A stretch of DNA of 64,000 nt from Epinephelus fuscoguttatus (taxonomy: Eukaryota; Chordata; Actinopteri; Perciformes; Serranidae), in NCBI RefSeq assembly GCF_011397635.1, contig NC_064758.1:22032513-22096512 (forward strand). Reading direction: 5' to 3'. Every line of letters starts with the position of its first letter. Within the stretch, counting starts at the first letter, position 1. The position numbers were made by a program, and so were the translations under genes. The notes beneath the pieces were generated by a model. That model saw only the letters and a list, made by a program, of their open reading frames with translations. It made no database searches and had not been told where the DNA came from. This document shows, piece after piece, positions 58,401 through 64,000 of the stretch.

Positions 58401-61400
58401 GGCGAACCGGCCCTTAAAGTTCCATATGAACTTTCAATCATCTTCATTCACCTGTCACGCCACCGGCTCCACTCCACTCACATGCAGACATGTTTCCTGA
58501 CCTATGACATTCATGTCATAAAACAGTAACATTTGTCCTTTTGGTGTTAGATAATCCTGCTGGGACTTTAGTACGAACGCTGCTACAGCTGACCACAGTG
58601 ATGAGAGGCCGACAGTCTTGTCTGCATTTTGAAGTGATGCTCAGATCCACAGAAAGAGTTACATCTCAAAGTCAGCCATGGCACAGCAAAGTGCAGTTCA
58701 AGTGCAGCTAAGGTAATCCATGAGGGCACCCACTTAAAGTTACCCACAGGGACTTGTCAGAGTTCCTTCAAAATCATACAGTTATTTCATGCAATGCAAA
58801 TCAAGCATTAAGGGAGTGAGTGTGCATCTAAACGTGTGTGTGGGAGAGTGAGGGTGGGGCAAAGACAGAATGTGAAAGAAGAATGACACTGCAGCAAAAC
58901 TAGGTCTGCATTAATAACAAACGTGATGTCTAGACAAGTCTATTTCAGGTCCCAGTTTATTCCCGTCCTCGAGAATGTTTCCACACACAGTGGGTGGCAA
59001 CATATCCATCTGTTAACATCTGTATTACATGAGTGCCACACAGGCAAACTACTCATTATGCACTCCATCCCATCTGATTGATTGTTTGCTCCGGTCGGGT
59101 ATGATGACTGGGCAGATATGTGCTGTTCTCTGCTGAGGTCAACTGGAACGCGATAGGCGGTACGGAAACTGCAGTGGTGTATTGACCGCCGCAGGAATAG
59201 CTACAAGCAGGCAGCGCTGAGCCATTGATCAATGAAACAAACTGGTTCTATGCAGATCAGAGTTACCCATCCTCTGCTCAGCCTCTGCACCACAGCTGCA
59301 CGGGCTGCAGTCACTGGCACACAGTTTGAACTCAAAATAAAATTTCTGCTGAATATGAATGAGCCTGCGTACAGTGTGTGTTACCAGGTACAGCATGCAG
59401 ATATAACTTAATTGTGTGGTTACACTCCTTTACATAAATCAACATGTGGATGTAATTCATGACGATCAGCTACATCTTCACTCTTTAAGGCTCTGAATGA
59501 ACTTCCCATGAATAAACCATGAAATGCCTCACCAGTGAACACCTCTGCTTTCCTTACATAACTCGAGAGCGTTTCTCTCCTCAGAGGTTAGGGAGATGAC
59601 ATGAGGCAGCTGTGCTGTGTTTATGTGTCCTCCTCTAGCGACCCAAGACAGTGTCCTAGGGTGTCCCCTGCTTGCATCCAGACGAGTTGTGAATTTGTTT
59701 GTGTGTTTTAGCCTCAGCAGGTTTGTCCAGGCCTGCAGCTGTTCCTGTTCAAACTCAGTACACTGCAGTTTAAATTTGGCCTTTCTGAGTAGCACCTTAA
59801 GCCAACTGCATCAGGCATTATTAGTTCTCAGCGTAGTGCTGACAGGTATAGAAGGTGTACAGTATGTGCATGCCGCTGGGCATTAATAGACCATTAGGGA
59901 GCTGCAAAGTGCGGAGAAGTGCCATTTCCTTTATTTCAAAGAGGGACATTTTGTCACCACATTAAAGCAAAGGGTTCTAAAAGGCATGTTGGTTTTCCCA
60001 GCTTCTCTGAGGTGGCAGTTGGCTTGTCCTGCCTCCTCTTTTGTACGCATTGCCGCCTCAGTGCTCCTCTGCAAAGTATCAGCCACTTTAGAACTGGACT
60101 CCAACAAAATCGGGAGCCCCTCTTGTCATCACGCCAACAACTTTACTCAGTTAGCTGTTGCTTAGCAACTCCAGTTAGCTCCAGTGTTGGCGGCCGAGGG
60201 TTGAGGAGCGGACTGACCCGGACGGTAGTGGCCTCCCTCCCTCAGCCGAGTCAATGGGCCTCTATGACAAGCGCTGGGTCAGGGAAAGAGGGACAGCAGG
60301 ACACTAGGATGGTGGCTTTGTGGTGCGGGTGGCACCACGTCTCTCTAGCTCTGTCTCTCTTTCTCTCTCATCACAGTGCACGTGACAAGAGAATGTGACA
60401 GAACAAACGTGTCTGAGTCAAAGGAATCTGTCAGTCTTGCTGTTGGCTCGCGCTGAGTGCTGGCATGAAGCTCAGAAGTAACTTCATAGACCATTAGGGA
60501 AAACTCAGACAACTATATCCTCTGGTTTTTGTTACACTTCTACAGAAACAGTGTAGAGATTTGTCTAAGAGCACATAAAGCCAATTTGTCTGCTAGTTTT
60601 TGTGTATCTGAGGTAATTTAACACAGTCGTGTTATTTGACACCAATCTTAGTTTTGTCTAAATCCATAAATGTTTTCATCCCAGCTGTGTTTCCTGTGCA
60701 GGCCGCAGTGTTTTCTTGTGACCTTTTCCTTACTTTTACCCCATTTTCTGTCCAGCTGCTGATGCACACCAACGCTGACAGCGTTAACACTGTGTATTCA
60801 CAGGCTGTCTACACAGGGTACATTAAAATGATAGATTTTTTCCAGGACACCAAAACAGTCTTTTCGGCAATCTAAAACAATTTCCTCCAGAGCCAAAGCA
60901 TTGCTGCATAATTCAAGAATTTAAATTTAATTTCACAATGACTAGATGTGATGTAAATTTAAGACATGTATGAAAATGTCAGCACTTCTTGTGTTGATAT
61001 GACAATATCATCTCTTACACCTTCTCCCTTTATTGCATCCGAAAGCTAGTGATGTGACTGTAATTACTCCTATCCTAAAGTCACCTGTAATCAAAGGTAA
61101 CACTATCTCTGTCTGCTGAGGACTGATTACCAAGGGATGCATTACAAAACAGAAGCATGTAACTGATAAACGCAGGTCCCCATCTGGTGCATTTCAATTA
61201 TTCACAAAGCCTGACCAAGCACTCTTAAAGAATTACATGCACATGTGGTCAGTGGTCAAAATGTTAATGCTGTTTTCTGTTCATATGGAGTGGCCTCATC
61301 AGTGGCATTCTGCTGAACCCGCCCGCCTTGGCCAGTGGACCAAAGTTCAGCTTTTATGTAAGCACATTCATTACATAAGACTGCAGAGTCTGAGCAGCTC

Positions 61401-63912
61401 ACAAATTATTAATGCCTAGAAGTTGACTGAGGACTTTTTTCTTTTGCATTGCTTCTTAAACCCAGTCTTAAAGGAACCTGGACCTCCCTCTGAACAGTTG
61501 CTGTGAATTCCCTGCTGGAAGCCACATTCAAAGACAGACGGCATTAAAGGGACAGTTCACCCTCAAAATCAAAAATACATATTTTTCCTCTAACCTGTAG
61601 TGCTATTTATTAGTCTAGATTATTTTAGTGTAGGTTACCGAGTGTTGGAGATATCAGCTGTAGAGATGTCTGTCTTCTCGGGAATATAATGAAACTAGAT
61701 GGCACTCGGCTCGTGGTGCTAATAGCGCTAAAAGAATACATTTGAAAAACTCAACAGCAATGTCTCTTTCCAGAAATCATGACCCATTATCACCAAACAG
61801 AGAGAAGTGTGCATCCACTACAAGCTCAGCTAGCAATACTGAGCTATCTTAAGTTACAGCTCAGCTGAGGAGGACGCCATTAATGTTTAAAACCTGTCAC
61901 GAGCACCATACATGCTTCTTTCTGCAAGGTCATACAGTTGGTGGGTGTGGTTCAGTAAAAAGAAAATAGTTCCTACATGAAACTGCTCGCAACAAGGTCT
62001 GTGGATTATCTTGAGTAACCGGGTCATTATTTCTGGAGAGAAACACTGCTGTTGAACTTTTCGAATGTATTTTTTTTGCACGTGGAGCAAGACAAGCCGA
62101 GTGACATCTAGTTCCGCTATATTTGGGAGAAGGCAGACATCTCTTCAGCAGATATCTCCAAAACTCATCAACTCACACCAAACCAATCTAAGTTGATAAA
62201 CAGCACTACAGGTGTGAGAGGGAAACATGTATTTTTGATTTTGGGGTGAACTGTCCCTTTATTACAGTAAATTTAATCAGGAGTTTGTCAGATTTATAAC
62301 TAGCATCAGGGCTAGCATCAGTCAAATGCAGACTGGTCTCTAATCTAGAAGATGGAAATTTGTGCACACTTTGTTAACAGTTCCACTGTTAAAATCCAAC
62401 AGTTTCAACTGTCAAGCAATTAAGTGAACTTAAATAGGAGAAGTATAAAAAAAACTTAACCAGTACGGTTTGTAACAGCCAGTGTATTACCCTGTAATTC
62501 ATACGTATATATTTAGGGAAATACGCTTGCTTCCACAACCTGAAACACTTTTTCCAAAATGTCAAACTATTGCGTTTGGGTGGATCACAAAACATAGTTG
62601 ACCAATGTGTGCCTCACCTGCCACAGAGATGATGAATGAAGCATCCATGGCATCGATGTCCAGGGTTCTGGCACGGGCAGACAGGTGGAAATAGGGGATG
62701 AAGTAGGCCAGCTGGCTGAAGACCAAGGACCAAGTGTAGATACAAAAGAATGGGTCCTTCAGCAGGGAGAAATCCAGTACTTTGGCTTTTATGACGGTCG
62801 CCTCACTTGGCGTGCTGGCATGTGAGGGAACTCCGACAATGGTGGACCCATTCATGCTGCCATTTAGCTCCGCTGAGCTCTCTGGAGTTGTGGGTTTACA
62901 CTGACCCAAGTCACGGTGGGGCTCATGGCCATTCACACCATTGAGGACCAGTCTGGTCAGTTCAGGGTTCACTGACTGGTCCTGGAGTCCCTGAGTACAC
63001 TGGCCCCCCAGGTTGTCAGTGTCGCCATTAGGGAAGGGAGGAGGAGGGGATGGGAATGAGTCTGATTTGGAGATGCCATTGGATAAGTGAGAGGAGCCAT
63101 TCAAGCAGCTCTTAGTGTATTCCTTCTCTGAGGAGCTCTTGAGGGAAACAGCAGGGCTCTTTTGAATCGGGGAAGAGGTAGGGTTTGGCGCGGGGGGCTT
63201 CACTTTGATGGGTCGCAGAAGCATCCCAGTGGCAACCAGGTTCAGCATGAGGCCACCAAGAATCAGCATTGCACCTGTGAAGGACAAAGACAGTTCAGGA
63301 CCCAAAATGTCACATTGTATGTGCTGTATTTCTCCTCACACACAAAAAGGGAATACACCATAGAGATACCCACATACATTATACAGTGTGCACTAATCAG
63401 TAACAGATTTGTCCTGCATACCTTGCCAAGCATACTTATCCAGGAGCAGCTGAGTGAATGGAGCAAGGGCAAAGGTCAACCCCATCCCAGAACGTCCAAT
63501 TGCATATGCTGTCGCTAACCTCTTTCGGAAGTACAGCGCTGTGACCACTGAGAAGGATTGGTATAGTAGTGCAAAACCAATTCCTATGAGGAGTAAAGAA
63601 GGTTATCATTATCAGCCAATGTGTGTTTCACAGCAATGTGGATAGACAAGAGAAAAAAATTCATCAAATAGACAGGAAGAGATGTCCTCATGCAGGAGAT
63701 GACCTTGGTTTAGAGTCATCGGGGAAACAGCAGATGTGGATCTCATTGGTCGACAGATTTCTACTCACCTACTATAACTCCCATGCTGATGTAGAGGAAC
63801 ACCACACTGCTGGCGAAAATACTCATGAGGAAGCCTCCACTAACCAGCACTGCCCCGGCGATGGAGGTCACCCTGGTTCCTACCTTGGCACAGGCCACTG
63901 AGGCAATGGGTG
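49253..63912 (-). CDS. slc16a4: Monocarboxylate transporter 5-like (SLC16A4), 3' six coding exons; 5' end outside window
   Basis: Predicted complement of 49253-49461, 52297-52390, 56395-56596, 62618-63274, 63422-63583 and 63769-63912, giving about 488 residues. The N-terminal exon or exons, with the MCT signature in TM1, lie beyond the right edge. SLC16 members are 12-TM MFS plasma-membrane carriers; SLC16A4 is an orphan. The match to human SLC16A4 is clear in several blocks: RSGMGLTFALAPFTQLL, LLRPIK, LAYFIPYFHLSARARTL, DAMDASFIISVAG, HKYHYHKAYLILCGLVNLL, and LYDYTQTYDCSFYLAGLCYLL with AQRWK. A large exon holds TM6-end, a long hydrophilic loop (Ser/Pro/Asn-rich, longer than I recall for human) and TM7. 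The C-terminal tail after RWK is about 28 residues longer than I recall for human. All introns are GT-AG and all phases agree. Confidence 0.92.
49462..52296 (-). other. slc16a4 intron (2.8 kb)
   Basis: Begins GTAAAT and ends TTGCAG on the minus strand. No nested gene is seen. It contains a (ACTC)n microsatellite at 52059-52096. Short frames lack domains. Confidence 0.65.
52059..52096. repeat. (ACTC)n microsatellite
   Basis: About nine and a half uninterrupted ACTC units. Confidence 0.95.
52297..52390 (-). CDS. slc16a4: slc16a4 coding exon (94 bp)
   Basis: The acceptor is TTGCAG|GTAGAT and the donor GGCAG|GTAAAT. It encodes VDLVGSEKLNNSMGFSMFF through VGLGCLTGPPLA, the TM10-TM11 region. The GPP motif is typical of the MCT family. 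It joins in phase to the exons on either side. Confidence 0.92.
52690..53745 (+). repeat. Tandem array of ~143-bp units rich in nuclear-receptor-like half-sites
   Basis: Five diverged units can be aligned on the anchor word GATGAACTGATTAGATTTTG, at 52763, 53279, 53426, 53569 and 53707. After subtracting the SINE insertion, the spacings are about 144, 147, 143 and 138 bp. Each unit contains 'cacttggact', the anchor, a run of AGGTCA-type words, 'tgaccttgtctgtctcatt' and 'atctcaagaatgccttgagg'-like sequence. Two units carry a perfect AGGTCAnnnTGACCT palindrome (53320-53334 and 53467-53481). The unit sequence resembles a repeat widespread in teleosts. No coding potential. Confidence 0.8.
52870..53230 (-). 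mobile_element. tRNA-derived SINE with 11-bp target duplication
   Basis: On the minus strand it starts with a tRNA-like head: GGCACGGTGGTG, then GTGGTTAGCAC (A-box region) and GGTTCGATCCC (B box, 53163-53173). A conserved body follows ('tttgcatgttctcccc', 'tcccacagtccaaagacatg', 'gcctctcgcccgatg'), with a short 'gaatgaatgaat' tail at the 3' end. The direct repeat CCTTGGGGATT flanks it at 52859-52869 and 53231-53241. It has inserted into a unit of the tandem array. Overlapping open frames on both strands are artefacts. It is a very common teleost repeat; I do not assign a family name. Confidence 0.88.
56100..56225 (+). repeat. Fragment of a teleost dispersed repeat
   Basis: Words such as 'ggatccgctccaaaatgtaatgg' in shortened form, 'ttcttccttggcccatgc' and 'caccaagtttt'-like sequence match a repeat seen throughout fish genomes. 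It ends about 170 bp from a slc16a4 exon. Confidence 0.55.
56395..56596 (-). CDS. slc16a4: slc16a4 coding exon (202 bp)
   Basis: The acceptor is TTACAG|GTATCA and the donor TTCTG|GTAAGG. It encodes GITETIAQLASGWVTDRN, KYHYHKAYLILCGLVNLLSP, then TM9 and part of TM10 ending CGGYMALLLPVL. Very close to human SLC16A4. Confidence 0.93.
57195..57440. repeat. Teleost 'caactattggatggc' repeat
   Basis: Two diverged internal copies are visible: 'atctcaactattagatgcattgc' and 'tcttgacaactattggatggc', each followed by 'tggaattttgta' or 'tgaaattttgta'. This is an internally repetitive dispersed repeat common in fish. Confidence 0.55.
57910..58295. mobile_element. Possible degraded MITE with short inverted ends
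   Basis: CACTCCTTTTTCACC (57916-57930) is inverted near 58272-58286 as GGTGTAAAAGGAGTA (13 of 15 positions). Weaker internal symmetry ('ttggttccc' against 'aaggttcc') is present. No target duplication was found, so this is tentative. Confidence 0.35.
61545..62261. mobile_element. 717-bp fold-back transposon (long inverted arms)
   Basis: The ends are TAAAGGGACAGTTCACCC and its inverse GGGTGAACTGTCCCTTTA. The arms remain similar for about 250 bp each: 'gagatatcagctgtagagatgtctg' type sequence recurs inverted with changes, as does 'gaaactagatggcactcggct'. The central loop is non-coding. The target duplication appears to be very short (TA or TTA), which is not the 8 bp of hAT. The superfamily is left open. 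Confidence 0.8.
62618..63274 (-). CDS. slc16a4: slc16a4 coding exon (657 bp; central loop)
   Basis: The acceptor is TTCACAG|GTGCAA and the donor GGCAG|GTGAGG. It encodes GAMLILGGLMLNLVATGMLL (TM6), RPIK, a ~130-residue hydrophilic loop rich in Ser, Pro, Asn and Gly, then KAKVLDFSLLKDPFFCIYTW and TM7-TM8 (SQLAYFIPYFHLSARARTLD, MDASFIISVAG). The large TM6-TM7 loop is a hallmark of the MCT family and the least conserved part. Confidence 0.93.
63422..63583 (-). CDS. slc16a4: slc16a4 coding exon (162 bp)
   Basis: The acceptor is CTCATAG|GAATTG and the donor GGCAAG|GTATGC. It encodes GIGFALLYQSFSVVTALYF, RKRLATAYAIGRSGMGLTFA and LAPFTQLLLDKYAWQ (TM4-TM5 region). The GRSGMG segment is typical of SLC16 carriers. 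Phases join both neighbours. Confidence 0.92.
63769..63912 (-). CDS. slc16a4: slc16a4 coding exon (144 bp), first seen in window
   Basis: The acceptor is CTGTAG|CACCCA and the donor GTAG|GTGAGT. It encodes PIASVACAKVGTRVTSIAG, AVLVSGGFLMSIFASSVVFL and YISMGVIV (TM2-TM3). A 144-bp exon at this point is usual for the family. The two leading bases complete a codon from an exon beyond the right edge. Confidence 0.9.
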
Positions 63913-64000
63913 CTACAGAGGATACAGGAGAGGACGCACAAAGACAAAGCTAGTTTCAAATGTAAAACAGATTCTGACCAAAGATTCTGTAAAATAAAAT

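Larger units (their letters stand above)
56597..62617 (-). other. slc16a4 intron (6.0 kb)
   Basis: Begins GTGAGG and ends TTACAG on the minus strand. It holds several dispersed repeats (57195-57440, 57910-58295, 61545-62261). The open frames at 59529-59886 and 59919-60398 lack domains. No nested gene is seen. Confidence 0.65.

Noticed and set aside
59529-60398. Open frames of 88-159 codons within a slc16a4 intron
   Set aside because: No domain, no splice-consistent structure, and no match to any family I recognise.

Overview
The window is vertebrate nuclear DNA, almost certainly from a teleost fish. It is intron-rich and gene-sparse, has many CA, TATC and ACTC microsatellites, and is full of dispersed repeats typical of fish genomes (hAT-like elements with 8-bp target duplications, fold-back MITEs, a tRNA-derived SINE). 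I cannot name the species. Three protein-coding genes are supported: alx3, rbm15 and slc16a4. Their human orthologues lie in the same neighbourhood (1p13), so the set looks like conserved synteny.

Layout: 1-25,254 holds no gene I can support. It contains repeats, including a complete hAT-type element at 5435-6449 and a nested one at 11688-12382, plus two strong RFX-type X-boxes (1768-1781 and 20265-20280). The second X-box lies in a CpG-richer, promoter-like stretch at about 19,830-20,300. The homeobox gene alx3 (+ strand, four coding exons, 25255-30495) encodes a predicted 366-residue paired-class, Aristaless-type transcription factor. After a repeat-filled gap with a third hAT-type element (33240-34332), rbm15 (+ strand, 35204-37756) is a single-exon CDS for an 850-residue Spen-family RNA-binding protein with three RRMs and a SPOC domain. 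Its upstream region carries CCAAT, GC-box and YY1-like motifs.

From 37,815 to 49,252 there are small MITEs, a possible CTCF site near 44,980, an exon-like fragment at 44,019 and a degenerate short repeat at 46.0-47.5 kb. The right quarter is the 3' two thirds of slc16a4 (- strand, six coding exons, 49253-63912). Its first exons lie beyond the right edge. The introns hold a tandem array of about 143-bp units (52690-53745) with nuclear-receptor-like half-sites, including two perfect oestrogen-response-element palindromes. One unit of the array is split by a SINE with an 11-bp target duplication. Another intron holds a 717-bp fold-back element.

The three genes do not form a pathway. alx3 patterns craniofacial mesenchyme, rbm15 serves m6A RNA methylation and splicing, and slc16a4 is an orphan monocarboxylate-type transporter. 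I see no bacterial, viral or CRISPR-like system. The most unusual signal is the nuclear-receptor-site array inside slc16a4. All exon boundaries come from reading splice consensus and comparing with remembered family sequences; no search was run.
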